Source: Rhodococcus koreensis
GTDB lineage: Bacteria; Actinomycetota; Actinomycetes; Mycobacteriales; Mycobacteriaceae
Assembly (NCBI RefSeq): GCF_900105905.1
Contig: NZ_FNSV01000005.1
Span: 5,022,001-5,086,000 of the forward strand
Direction: 5' to 3'
Length of the DNA stretch: 64,000 nt
The notes beneath the pieces were generated by a model. The model saw only the letters and a list, made by a program, of their open reading frames with translations. It did no database searches and was not told the DNA's origin. Positions 16,291 to 25,293 of the stretch are shown here, piece after piece. Numbering within the stretch: the first letter of the stretch is position 1; each line of letters begins with the position of its first letter. Made by a program: the position numbers and the translations under genes.

Positions 16291-17274
16291 TCAGGCGTCG
16301 ACCGGTGAGCCGGCGGCGGCGACGGTGTTGGCGGTGATGTCGCCGCGCTCGGCCAGCCAGCGCTCGGCATCCATCGCCGCGGAACATCCGGTACCGGCAG
16401 CGGTGATCGCCTGCTGGTAGATGTGATCGACGAGGTCGCCGGCGGCGAAGACGCCGTCCACCGAGGTGGCGGTGGACGGGTTCTCGACGATCACGTAGCC
16501 GGCCTCGTCGAGGTCGACCTGACCCTTGACCAGTTCGCTGCGCGGATCGTGACCGATGGCGACGAACATGCCGGTGACGTCCAGCGTGGACGTGTCACCG
16601 GTGACGGTGTCGCGGATCACGAGGCCGGTGACGCTGTTCTCCCCCAGCACCTCGACGGGCGCCGCGTTGGTCACGAACCGGATCTTCGCGTTCGCCTTGG
16701 CGCGCTCGAGCATGATGCGGGACGCGCGGAACTCCTCACGGCGGTGCACCACGGTGACGCTGCGGGCGAAGCGGGTGAGGAAGGTGGCCTCCTCCATGGC
16801 GGAGTCGCCGCCGCCGACCACGACGATGTCCTGATCCTTGAAGAAGAATCCGTCGCACGTGGCACAGGCGCTGACGCCGCGGCCGAGCAACTTCTCTTCC
16901 CCGGGAATCCCCAGGTAGCGGGCTGCGGCACCCATCGCCAGCACGACCGCGTGAGCCTGGTAGGTCTCGCCGTTCACGACGACCTTCTTGATCGGGCCGG
17001 TGAGGTCGAGTTCCTCGACGTCCTCGGTGCGGATGTCGGTACCGAAGCGCTTGGCCTGCTCGCGCATCTGGTCCATCAGGTCGGGTCCCATGATTCCCTC
17101 GCGGAATCCGGGGAAGTTCTCGACGTCGGTGGTGGTCATGAGGGCGCCACCGAACTGGGTCCCCTCGAACAGCAGCGGCTCGAGTTCCGCGCGCGCCGCG
17201 TAGACGGCAGCGGTGTATCCGGCAGGTCCCGAACCAACGATGATGAGTTCATGAACCGTCGATGGAGTGGTCAT
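16291..17274 (-). CDS. trxB: Thioredoxin-disulfide reductase
   Basis: TrxB is the NADPH-dependent flavoenzyme that reduces thioredoxin. The 327-residue product carries the FAD motif VGSGPAGYTAAVYAARA at residues 12-28 and the redox-active CATC in SACATCDGFFF. It also has the NADPH motif VGGGDSAMEEATFL and the C-terminal FAD contact GVFAAGDLVDHIYQQAITA. The ATG at 17274 fits family N termini. In M. tuberculosis the anti-sigma-M gene lies next upstream; here three other genes intervene. Confidence 0.96.
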   Translation of the reverse strand: MTTPSTVHELIIVGSGPAGYTAAVYAARAELEPLLFEGTQFGGALMTTTDVENFPGFREGIMGPDLMDQMREQAKRFGTDIRTEDVEELDLTGPIKKVVVNGETYQAHAVVLAMGAAARYLGIPGEEKLLGRGVSACATCDGFFFKDQDIVVVGGGDSAMEEATFLTRFARSVTVVHRREEFRASRIMLERAKANAKIRFVTNAAPVEVLGENSVTGLVIRDTVTGDTSTLDVTGMFVAIGHDPRSELVKGQVDLDEAGYVIVENPSTATSVDGVFAAGDLVDHIYQQAITAAGTGCSAAMDAERWLAERGDITANTVAAAGSPVDA

Positions 17275-17385
17275 GCGGGCCTTCCAGTAGTGAGGGGTGC
17301 TCAGTCGTATGGATCAACACAAGACTAAAGGGTGTTGTTCCCGGACTGCAGGTGATACCGGTCGCTCCCCCGGCAGGCCACGTGA

Positions 17386-18573
17386 TCAGCGCAGAGTCTC
17401 CCGGATGACGCAGCGCGTCCCCGTGTAGATCGTGGGCATGCACTTGTTGCAGTGGATGCACAGTCCCTCGGCGACGTGCCGGTCGCGGAACTTGTTCACG
17501 AGGTCCGGGTCGCGGAGCAGTGCGCGGGCCATCGCGACGAACTCGAATCCTTCGCCGAGCGCGTTCTCGATGGTGTCGAGCCGGTTGATTCCGCCGAGGA
17601 GGATGAGCGGCATCGACAGGGCGTCGCGGAACTGCCGGGCCATCGGCAGGAAGAAGGCCTCCTCGAATGGGTAGGTCGGAAAGATGCGCGGCCCGTACAC
17701 CTTCAGTCCCCAGCCCACCAGCTTCGGCTGTGAGGCAACGAATTCCGCCATCGGGACTTCGCCACGGAAGAAGTACATCCCGTTGAGCAGCGAGCTGCCG
17801 CCGGTGAGCTGCATCGCGTCGAGGTGCCCGTCGGCCTCGAGGAGCTGGGCGATGCGGAGACTGTCGTCGAGCCACAGCCCTTTCGGAACACCGTCCGTCA
17901 TGTTGAATTTGGCGGTGACGGCCACCGAGTCGCCGACGGCGTGGCGCACCCGCTCGAGCACCCGGCGCGGGAACGCCGCCCGTCGCTCCAGGCTGCCCCC
18001 GTACTCGTCCGTGCGCCGGTTGAGATTGGGGCTCATGAACGAGCTGAGCAGATAGTTGTGGCCGAGGTGGACCTCGATCGCGTCGAATCCGGCGTCGACG
18101 GCGTTGCGTGCCGTGTTCTCGAAGTCGTGGGTGACCTCGTCGAGTTCTTCCCGGGTGGCACCTCGCACGAGACCCATCGCCGGCGGGCTGAGCCGAGTGG
18201 ACGGCGCGAGCGTCCTGGTGCGGTTGGACAGCGTGTTCGCGACCAGACCGGCATGACCGATCTGGGCCGCGGCCAATCCCCCCTCGGCGTGGACGGCGTC
18301 GGTGAGCCGGCGCAGGTCGGGGACGCGGGCGCGGTCGAGCACCAGGGTGTTCGCGTGGACGCGTCCGCCGGGTGAGACGGCGCAGTACGCGACGGTCGTC
18401 AGTGCGGCGCCGCCGCGGGCGACCTCGGCGTGGAAGTCGACGAGCCGGTCGGTGACGCGGCCGCGTGGCATGACGCCCTCGAACGTGGCCGCCTTCACGA
18501 TGCGGTTGCGCAGCGTCAGGGGGCCCAGGCGGGCCGGCTCCCAGATATCGGGCTGGGGTGGTGGAACGGTCAT
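17386..18573 (-). CDS. Old yellow enzyme family NADH:flavin oxidoreductase
   Basis: This 395-residue FMN-dependent TIM-barrel protein belongs to the OYE/2,4-dienoyl-CoA-reductase-like group. It starts with LGPLTLRNRIVKAATFEG and has DAIEVHLGHNYLLSSFMSPNLNRRTDEYGGSLERR, the typical FMN and substrate region, followed by FVAMARALLRDPDLVNK. A C-terminal cysteine cluster (GLCIHCNKCM, then TGTRC) resembles the 4Fe-4S motif of the longer dienoyl-CoA reductases, but the second flavin domain is absent. The substrate is likely an enone or enal and cannot be specified. It is cotranscribed with the truncated epimerase 29 bp upstream, divergent from a TetR regulator. Confidence 0.88.
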   Translation of the reverse strand: MTVPPPQPDIWEPARLGPLTLRNRIVKAATFEGVMPRGRVTDRLVDFHAEVARGGAALTTVAYCAVSPGGRVHANTLVLDRARVPDLRRLTDAVHAEGGLAAAQIGHAGLVANTLSNRTRTLAPSTRLSPPAMGLVRGATREELDEVTHDFENTARNAVDAGFDAIEVHLGHNYLLSSFMSPNLNRRTDEYGGSLERRAAFPRRVLERVRHAVGDSVAVTAKFNMTDGVPKGLWLDDSLRIAQLLEADGHLDAMQLTGGSSLLNGMYFFRGEVPMAEFVASQPKLVGWGLKVYGPRIFPTYPFEEAFFLPMARQFRDALSMPLILLGGINRLDTIENALGEGFEFVAMARALLRDPDLVNKFRDRHVAEGLCIHCNKCMPTIYTGTRCVIRETLR

Positions 18574-18602
18574 GGTGGTCTGCCTTCTTGGGTGCTGGGT
18601 GC

Positions 18603-19133
18603 TCAGGCGAAGGTCGCGGCCAGCGCCGCGCGGGCCGGTCGCCAGGTGAGCCCGAGTTCGTCGCGGGTTCTCGAGTCGTCGGTGGGGGTGGCCGAGGTGA
18701 GGAGCCAGGCCGCCTCGTAACCGAGCCCGGGGCTGAGGTGTGTGAGTCTGCCGATCACGTCGGCGATCCGCCCGATCATGCGAAAGGCGCTGCCCGACAG
18801 TGGGATGCGCCGGATGCGACGACCCGAGGAGTGTTCGAGGACGTCGTTGAGCTGATTGAACTCGACGAGTTCACCGCCGCAGACGTACCGGCGTGGACCA
18901 CGGCCGGGGTGCATCGCGGCGGCATGGACGGCGGCCACGTCCCGCACGTCGATCATCTGCATGCCGCCGACCACCGGTTCGATCCGCGCGGCCTCACCGG
19001 CGGCCGCCGCGAGCAGGGCGTCGGGAGTTTCGGTGGGGAGGACCAGCAGCCGAACCGTGTGCCCGTCGGCGAGCAACGCCAGCGCGGTGTGGGCGCCGAC
19101 GTAGCCGGTGCCGCCGGTGACCGCGATCTTCAT
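18603..19133 (-). CDS. NAD-dependent epimerase/SDR, internally deleted
   Basis: The 176-residue product begins as an extended SDR with the Rossmann motif GGTGYVGAHTALALLADGH. At about residue 57 it jumps to GGMQMIDVRDVAAVH, which in full-length relatives (about 330 residues) lies far downstream. The missing part includes the catalytic Tyr-x-x-x-Lys. The rest, to TWRPARAALAATFA, looks normal and the frame is intact. The likely cause is an in-frame deletion of roughly 150 codons at short GGCGGC repeats, leaving a non-catalytic remnant. The comparison is from memory of the family. Confidence 0.75.
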   Translation of the reverse strand: MKIAVTGGTGYVGAHTALALLADGHTVRLLVLPTETPDALLAAAAGEAARIEPVVGGMQMIDVRDVAAVHAAAMHPGRGPRRYVCGGELVEFNQLNDVLEHSSGRRIRRIPLSGSAFRMIGRIADVIGRLTHLSPGLGYEAAWLLTSATPTDDSRTRDELGLTWRPARAALAATFA

Positions 19134-19222
19134 GTATCCGCCTCGTTCGAATTACGGTGCCACTGGGCTCGTAATAGGTACGATATAGCGCGGACGGCAC
19201 TTCTGTCCCACAATTCGAACCA

Positions 19223-19792
19223 ATGAATGCAACCGGAACCGGCCGCCCCCGCGACCCGCGGATCGACACCGACGTCCTCGCGGTCACCCGCGCGATGCTC
19301 GTGGAGTCGGGCTGGGAACAACTGAGCATGCGAGCCATCGCGACGCGGTCCGGGGTGAGCAGGGCGTCCATCACCAGGCGGTGGCCGTCGAAGGCACACC
19401 TGGTTCTCGACGCCATCCTCGGCGCGACACCCGACCTGTCGCCGTTCGAGGGCACCGATCGCGAAGGCTGGATCCGCTGGGTGGTGACCGGCAGCGCCGA
19501 ACTGTTCTCACGACCCGAGGTGCGGGCGGCCACGCCGGGACTGCTGGCCGCGATACGGGACCACGACGATCTCCGGACCGCGCTCTGGCGGGGATTCAGC
19601 GGGCCGAGTACTCAACTGTTCGGAAGCGCGGATTCCGGGGAGTCGAGCACCGCGACCGCCGTGCTGGTGCTCGCCGCCGGCGCGGCCCTGTTCACGAGCC
19701 TGATCGCCGTGGAGGACGACACTCCCGCATTGCGGGCGAAGATCCTCGAGTTGCTCATGCCGGTCGCCCATTCGGAACCCGAAACGAACTGA
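19223..19792 (+). CDS. TetR-family regulator
   Basis: The 189-residue protein has an N-terminal TetR helix-turn-helix: LSMRAIATRSGVSRASITRRW at about 34-54, then a variable ligand-binding domain. It is divergent from the epimerase remnant and OYE genes, 89 bp away, and probably represses them. Its 3' end is 3 bp from the convergent anti-sigma gene. The intergenic sequence is AT-richer around GTAATAGGTACGATATAG, a plausible operator or promoter, but no clear palindrome was found. Confidence 0.88.
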   Translation: MNATGTGRPRDPRIDTDVLAVTRAMLVESGWEQLSMRAIATRSGVSRASITRRWPSKAHLVLDAILGATPDLSPFEGTDREGWIRWVVTGSAELFSRPEVRAATPGLLAAIRDHDDLRTALWRGFSGPSTQLFGSADSGESSTATAVLVLAAGAALFTSLIAVEDDTPALRAKILELLMPVAHSEPETN

Positions 19793-19795
19793 GGG

Positions 19796-20545
19796 TCAAC
19801 CGATGTCGGTGACGGCGATCGTTGCCGGGTCGCCTGCGCCGCACTCGCGGCCCACCACCAGGGCGGTGATCTGCGGCGGGCGCGGCGCGGCCACCAGGAG
19901 CAATACCCCGGGCACGCCGTCGAGGCGGACCTCACCGGAACCGAGAAGCGCACGGGCCGGATCGATACCGTTGGCGCGCAGGCATTCTGCCAGCTGATCA
20001 GGATCCTCGAGCGGTCCGAGCTGCCGCGAACCGATCACGGTGAGGAGGCGTCCGGAATCGAGATCGGAGCCCAGGTCGAGAACCTCCGGTGCCTGCGAGG
20101 TCTCGGAACTGGGCAGGGCAACGGGCGGCGGCTCGGATTCCCGGCCGTCCGGTACGACGACCGCAACGGCCACCACGACCGCTGCTGCCGCCGCGAACGT
20201 TCCCGCGGCCGCGGCAGCCCACTTCCGGCGCCGGGCGATCGGCACGACGGTGGCCTCGGCGGGGGTGTCGCGTTCCGCGGCGAGCGCGCGGTTGATGCGG
20301 TCGGCGATGTCGGCGGGAATCGGGGTCGAGACGGAGTGATCGCGGCCGAGCGCACCGAGCTGATCGGTGACCCGGTCGAGGGCGTCGATGACGGCCATCG
20401 CCTGCGGGTCGCTGCGGACGAGCGGCCACAGACGATCGCCGACCGACTCCGGCAGCACCCCGGCATGCAGATCCGCGAGTAGGTCCTCGGAATAGGGAGG
20501 TTCGGGCAGTGCGGCATCGGACGGCTCGGATTCACGGTCGGCCAT
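19796..20545 (-). CDS. Anti-sigma-M factor-like membrane protein (Rv3912-type)
   Basis: The 249-residue product lies directly downstream of sigM, as the anti-sigma-M gene does in M. tuberculosis. The N-terminal cytosolic part (about 1-105) is acidic and helical. A single hydrophobic segment at about 108-130 (WAAAAAGTFAAAAAVVVAVA) crosses the membrane, and the remaining about 115 residues would be extracytoplasmic. The expected role is to hold SigM inactive until an envelope signal. No zinc-binding HxxxCxxC motif is visible, so the assignment relies mainly on position and topology. Confidence 0.78.
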   Translation of the reverse strand: MADRESEPSDAALPEPPYSEDLLADLHAGVLPESVGDRLWPLVRSDPQAMAVIDALDRVTDQLGALGRDHSVSTPIPADIADRINRALAAERDTPAEATVVPIARRRKWAAAAAGTFAAAAAVVVAVAVVVPDGRESEPPPVALPSSETSQAPEVLDLGSDLDSGRLLTVIGSRQLGPLEDPDQLAECLRANGIDPARALLGSGEVRLDGVPGVLLLVAAPRPPQITALVVGRECGAGDPATIAVTDIG

Positions 20546-20635
20546 GGCACCTCCTCACCGAATCATCGTGGTCCGGGACATGGTCCGGGACGTCAGGACA
20601 CTTCCCCGCTCCTATTAGGTTTTGACGCTGCGGAG

Positions 20636-21217
20636 TCATGATCGGTTCCCCTCCACCCGAAAATATTCGAGAGAAGCGGCCAGCTTCTTCCGGCCGCGGG
20701 CGCAGCGGCTCTTCACGGTGCCCTCCGGAACCCCGAGGAGAGCCGCGGCCTCGCTGGTCGACCGGCCCTCGAGGTCCACGGCCACGATCGCGGTCCGCTG
20801 ATCCGGCGGGAGCTGCGCCAACGCGCGCTCGACCACCAGGCTGAGCTCCACCTCGGAGACGTAATCGCGGGTGTCGCGCGGTTCGTCGTCCTCGTCGGCG
20901 GACAGGGACACCGCCGGGCGGGCCTTGTTCCGGCGGATGCGGTCGAGGCAGGCGTTGACGACGATCGTGTGCAGCCAGCTCCGGACCGCGGCGTCCCGGC
21001 GGAACGAGCCCGCGTTGCGATGGGCCGACAGCAGCGCCTCCTGCAGGGCGTCCGCCGCGTCCTCGGTGGTGTAGCTGGTGCGTTTGGCGACGTGCCACAG
21101 GTGGTCGTAGTGCCGTCCGAGCAGGGTTTCGAAGGCGTGCCGATCGCCGGCGACGTGCGCAGCCAACAGGTCGACGTCCGAGGGCTCACCCTCGGAATCC
21201 CCCCGGAAGATTCGCAC
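20636..21217 (-). CDS. sigM: ECF sigma factor SigM
   Basis: SigM is an extracytoplasmic-function sigma factor. The 193-residue protein has region 2 with DALQEALLSAHRNAGSFRRD and SWLHTIVVNACLDRIRR, and region 4 with LPPDQRTAIVAVDLEGRS and EAAALLGVPEGTVKSRCARG. It starts with GTG at 21217. It lies between murJ and the anti-sigma gene on the same strand, so it is probably expressed with the murJ operon and from its own promoter. Confidence 0.92.
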   Translation of the reverse strand: MRIFRGDSEGEPSDVDLLAAHVAGDRHAFETLLGRHYDHLWHVAKRTSYTTEDAADALQEALLSAHRNAGSFRRDAAVRSWLHTIVVNACLDRIRRNKARPAVSLSADEDDEPRDTRDYVSEVELSLVVERALAQLPPDQRTAIVAVDLEGRSTSEAAALLGVPEGTVKSRCARGRKKLAASLEYFRVEGNRS

Positions 21218-21264
21218 CGGCGGATGTTAGCTCAGTTCGCCGGCCCGCGAGCACCGGGTGCCGA

Positions 21265-24200
21265 CTACGTGGAGGCGTTGAAACCGATGTCGGCGATGGA
21301 CGATTGGTTCGTGCCGCGGGAATTGCTCAGGCCGGTGATCCACACCAGGACGTTCTTGGTGGGTCCCTCCGACTTGACCGGGATCTCGGTGACGCCGTTG
21401 CCGAGGACCTTCGAACCGAGCACCTGCGTCTGGTCGAGCGTCGGATTCTCGGACGGGGCGCTGCGGATCTCGACGTTGGTGCCCGGGGTCGGCGAGTTGA
21501 TCCACACACTCGACAGGGTCGCCGGCTCGTCCAGCGTGACCATCAGGCCCACACCGTTCTTCAGCGAAGGGAACGGCTGAAAGTACGAGTCGGTGCTCCA
21601 CACGGTGGACGTGTTGCCGTCGATGGCCAGCCGGGCGTTGGCGGCGGAGTCGGGTGTGCCCTGCGGCGAGAACACCGTCGCGCCCGAGGGGGTGATCGGA
21701 GCGACGTTCGCCGCCGGGGCGGGCGCGGCGGCGGGCGACTCCGGGTTCGGTGGGGCCTCGGCCGAGGTGGTGAGTCCGAAGTCCTGTTCGGTGAGCGGCG
21801 CGTCGGAACTGCTGCCCGTGAGGAACGTGGCGAGCCAGAATCCCAGCAGCGCCAGCACGATGATCGTGACGACCGCCAGGCCGACGAGCGCGGCGATCAT
21901 CCGGTTGGACTTCTTCTTCTCTGCCTCCAGCGCTTCCGGGTCGGCGAGAGCGTGACCGGACGGGCTGGGGCCCCGCTGCCCGAGCCGCAGCACGGGGATG
22001 AACTCGGTCTTGTCGTTGACGACGGCCGCCTGATCGAGGATGTGCTGCACGGTGGCCGCCGTGCGGATTCCACCGTTCGGCTCGAGCGAGCGCAGGGCCA
22101 CCGCGGAGATCTCGAACGGGACCTCCGGCCGGATCACCCGCGGACCGATGGGCTGCCCGCTGGAGTCGCGGTCGGCCAGTCGCATGCCGCCGACGCTGCC
22201 CGGGCGGTTCGAACCCGACGGCTCACCCGCGGGAGCGGACGGGTCGCCGAGCGGCCAGCGGGCGGTGATGAGCGCGTAGAGCATCGCGCCCAGCCCGCGC
22301 ACGTCGGAACTCGAGTCGGAGTCGGCGAGCGTGGCCGGGAACGCCAGCACGGCATCGCCGTTGATGCTGATCCGGACGCGGTCGGGATGGTCGATGGACA
22401 GTGCCCCGCCGGCCCGGTGCGCGGTCTCGGCGGCCGCGGCGAGCGTGCGGATGGCGCTGGCGGCGCCGATCGGAGACGGCTTGGTGTCGGCCATCTCCCG
22501 CAGCGACCGGCCCGGAGTCCACTCGGCGACGACGATGCCGCCGGAGCTTCCCCGGACCACGTCGAGGACACGGGCGAGACCGGGCGAATTGATCCGGCCC
22601 AGTCGCAGGGTGCGCGACAGAATTGCTTGCGGGCCTTCGGGACCGGCCGAGGTGGAGCGCTGCTCGGAGTCGACGAAGGTCAGCGCCACCTCGCGGTCGA
22701 GCTTGACGTCCAGTGCCTGCCAGAACTGCAGTCCCCGCGAACCGCCGTGCGGGGTCAGCAGGCGATATCGACCACCGGCGACGGAGGCGCCGGGAATGAG
22801 CTTGGGGCCACGGGGAGTACGACGCGGGCCCGCTCCGGGGTCACGACCGGGCGCGGGTGTGATCGGGATCACGCCGGTGTCGTAGCTGAGATCCCGTGCG
22901 GGTGCGGAGCCCATGTGACGTGTGTCTCGACGTTCGTCGGCGGGCGACTCGCCGGAGTCTTCGCTGGGAGTCTTCGGCGCCGCCTTCTTCTCGGCGTTCG
23001 CCCCGGTCTCGTTGCTCTGCGCAGGTTTCGGAGTGCCGGCAGAGGCCGCGGACGCGTCGGCGGCCTTCTTTTGCGAGGTGTCCGCGTCTTTCTTCTGCGG
23101 TGCGTCGGCGCCGGCCTTCTTGTCGGACTTCGCGGAGTCGGTGGAGGCCGACTCGGACGAGATCCGGGTCGTCGGGGCGTCGACGCCGTTGGGTGCGGCG
23201 GCCGAATCGCGTTCGGACGCTTGCACCGTAGAACCTCCGGCTCTCTTGCTGCCGGCCACGTCGTCGTCGCTCACCCTCACTCCTTCATTTTCGAATGCCC
23301 AACTCCGACCAGTACCGGGCGGCGATCCGACCCGCTCGTGTCCAGGGTACGGGAGTCCACCGGGTCGTTCGATACCACGCGGCTGTCCTCCGGTGTCGCG
23401 CGGTGTGGCGCGGACCACGGGAATCAGTTCTGTTTCGGCGTCTGAGAGCGGGTCGACCTCCGGTTCCGGTGCGGCGCCGCGACCGCGCAGGGCGCGGACC
23501 TTGCGGGTGACGGCGACGGTGATGGACACGATTTCGGGGATCTTCGCGAACCAGAGGATCGCGAACGTGACGACGAGCATCAGCATGCCGCTGATGGCGA
23601 CGCGGACCATGGAACCCGGTCCGCCGAACAGTTCGGTGAGCCGGTCGAGTTGCAGCAGCCGGTCGGCGCCGAGCATGGCGAGGGCGCCCGCGAGGGATGC
23701 GAGGACCACCACCCACACGGTCTTGCCGACGTTCGCCATCTGGAGATTGCCGAGACTGCGGTGCAGCAGGTACCCGCCGACGAGGGCACCGGTGATGTAG
23801 CCGAGGCCGTTGGCCACGCCGAGCAGGATCACCACCTGGTCGTCGCTCGAGGCGATCATCGGGGTGAGCGCGGACAGCGCGATCTTCACCGCGGTGATGC
23901 CGAGGACGATCCACGTGGGAGTCCACGCCTGTTCGCGGGCGTAGAACACGCGGAGCTGGATCAGCACGAGCGAGTACGGGATGAGCGTGAACGCGGACCA
24001 GCTGACGGCCTCGCCGAGACGTTCGGCGTCACCGGACCCGAAGTTGCCGTACCCGTACAGCGCCTGACCGATCTCCGGTCCGGCGAACGTGAGGAACGTG
24101 ATGATCGGGATCAGGGAGATCATCGTCAGCCGGGTGGCGACGGACAGGTCGTCGACCACGGCGGGGGTGTCGTCGGCGGCGGCGTTGCGGCTGAGCCGCG

Positions 24201-25293
24201 GCATGATCGCCGTCAGCACCGTCACGCCGAGCACGCCGTACGGCAGCTGCAGCAGTAGCCACGCGTTGTTGTAGATCGCGGGACCCGACGCGTCCGCGTG
24301 GGACGAGATGCGGGTGGCGACGATCATGCCCGCCTGGCTGATCAGCACATACAGGATGATGGCGACGGCCATGCCGCCGAACTGCTTGAGCCGGTCGTCG
24401 AGGCCCCACAGCGGTTTCAGCGAGATGCCCTCGCGCCGGATCGCCGGCACCAGACTCATCGCCTGCACCACGACACCGAGCGTGACGCCGACGCCGAGGA
24501 CCAGCAGTTTCGGGTCGCTCATCCGGACCGGGTCGAGGGTGATCTCCCCCGGCGTGGCGTAGTAGATCACCAGCACGGTGAGCATCACGACGTTGTTCAG
24601 CACCGGGGCCCAGGCACCGGGTTTGAACACCTGCCGGGTGTTGAGAATCGCCGTGAGCAGCGCCGACAGTCCGTAGAACAGGATCGCGGGCAGCAGCAGA
24701 TAGGACAGGGCTGTGGTGAGGGACGTGTTCACCTTGCCGTCGGCCGAGAGGAAGACGTGGGTGGTGAGCACGGGCGCCGCGGCGGTCGCCAGCAGCGCCG
24801 CCGTTCCGAGCAGCACACAGGTGGCGGTGAACAGGCGGCGCACGAACGCGGCACCCTGGTCCGGGTCCTCCCGTTCGGCGCGCACCAGGACGGGCACCAC
24901 GATGGCGGTGAGCACCGCGCCCAGCACCAGCTCGGAGATCATGTTCGGGATCTGGCTGGCGACGGTGAACGAGCTGGCCACCGACCCGCCCAGCAGCGTC
25001 AGGACGAGAAGCTGCTTGGCGAATCCGGTGATGCGGCTGACGAGCGTCGCCACCGCGATCGACCCGGTCGACGCCAGCAGGCGGGAGTTGCTCTGTTTCT
25101 GCGGCGCCGTCGACGGCCCCGAGTCTTGGACCGGAGGCGGCGGCGGAGGGTCGACCCGGATGGCCGCGAACTGCACCGTCGGCGCCTCGTCCGGCCGGAT
25201 CTCCCGAGCCCAGTGGTCCCGCTCCCACGGCGCGACCCGGGGATGAGAGCGATCGGGAAGCCTCTGGCCCCTACTGGGCAAGTTCCCGGTCAT
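21265..25293 (-). CDS. murJ: MurJ (MviN) lipid II flippase fused to a pseudokinase and extracellular domain
   Basis: MurJ flips lipid II across the membrane for peptidoglycan synthesis. The 1342-residue protein has an N-terminal proline-rich cytosolic tail and 14 or so hydrophobic segments between about 70 and 600. A long Ala/Lys/Ser-rich linker follows. A kinase-like domain begins at about 836 (GGRYRLLTPHGG, VALTFVDSEQR) and lacks a recognisable HRD catalytic loop. A transmembrane segment lies at about 1134-1162, and a C-terminal external domain of about 150 residues ends the protein. This matches the mycobacterial MviN, whose phosphorylated pseudokinase binds FhaA. Its start overlaps the DUF6049 stop by 4 bp. 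Confidence 0.93.
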   Translation of the reverse strand: MTGNLPSRGQRLPDRSHPRVAPWERDHWAREIRPDEAPTVQFAAIRVDPPPPPPVQDSGPSTAPQKQSNSRLLASTGSIAVATLVSRITGFAKQLLVLTLLGGSVASSFTVASQIPNMISELVLGAVLTAIVVPVLVRAEREDPDQGAAFVRRLFTATCVLLGTAALLATAAAPVLTTHVFLSADGKVNTSLTTALSYLLLPAILFYGLSALLTAILNTRQVFKPGAWAPVLNNVVMLTVLVIYYATPGEITLDPVRMSDPKLLVLGVGVTLGVVVQAMSLVPAIRREGISLKPLWGLDDRLKQFGGMAVAIILYVLISQAGMIVATRISSHADASGPAIYNNAWLLLQLPYGVLGVTVLTAIMPRLSRNAAADDTPAVVDDLSVATRLTMISLIPIITFLTFAGPEIGQALYGYGNFGSGDAERLGEAVSWSAFTLIPYSLVLIQLRVFYAREQAWTPTWIVLGITAVKIALSALTPMIASSDDQVVILLGVANGLGYITGALVGGYLLHRSLGNLQMANVGKTVWVVVLASLAGALAMLGADRLLQLDRLTELFGGPGSMVRVAISGMLMLVVTFAILWFAKIPEIVSITVAVTRKVRALRGRGAAPEPEVDPLSDAETELIPVVRATPRDTGGQPRGIERPGGLPYPGHERVGSPPGTGRSWAFENEGVRVSDDDVAGSKRAGGSTVQASERDSAAAPNGVDAPTTRISSESASTDSAKSDKKAGADAPQKKDADTSQKKAADASAASAGTPKPAQSNETGANAEKKAAPKTPSEDSGESPADERRDTRHMGSAPARDLSYDTGVIPITPAPGRDPGAGPRRTPRGPKLIPGASVAGGRYRLLTPHGGSRGLQFWQALDVKLDREVALTFVDSEQRSTSAGPEGPQAILSRTLRLGRINSPGLARVLDVVRGSSGGIVVAEWTPGRSLREMADTKPSPIGAASAIRTLAAAAETAHRAGGALSIDHPDRVRISINGDAVLAFPATLADSDSSSDVRGLGAMLYALITARWPLGDPSAPAGEPSGSNRPGSVGGMRLADRDSSGQPIGPRVIRPEVPFEISAVALRSLEPNGGIRTAATVQHILDQAAVVNDKTEFIPVLRLGQRGPSPSGHALADPEALEAEKKKSNRMIAALVGLAVVTIIVLALLGFWLATFLTGSSSDAPLTEQDFGLTTSAEAPPNPESPAAAPAPAANVAPITPSGATVFSPQGTPDSAANARLAIDGNTSTVWSTDSYFQPFPSLKNGVGLMVTLDEPATLSSVWINSPTPGTNVEIRSAPSENPTLDQTQVLGSKVLGNGVTEIPVKSEGPTKNVLVWITGLSNSRGTNQSSIADIGFNAST

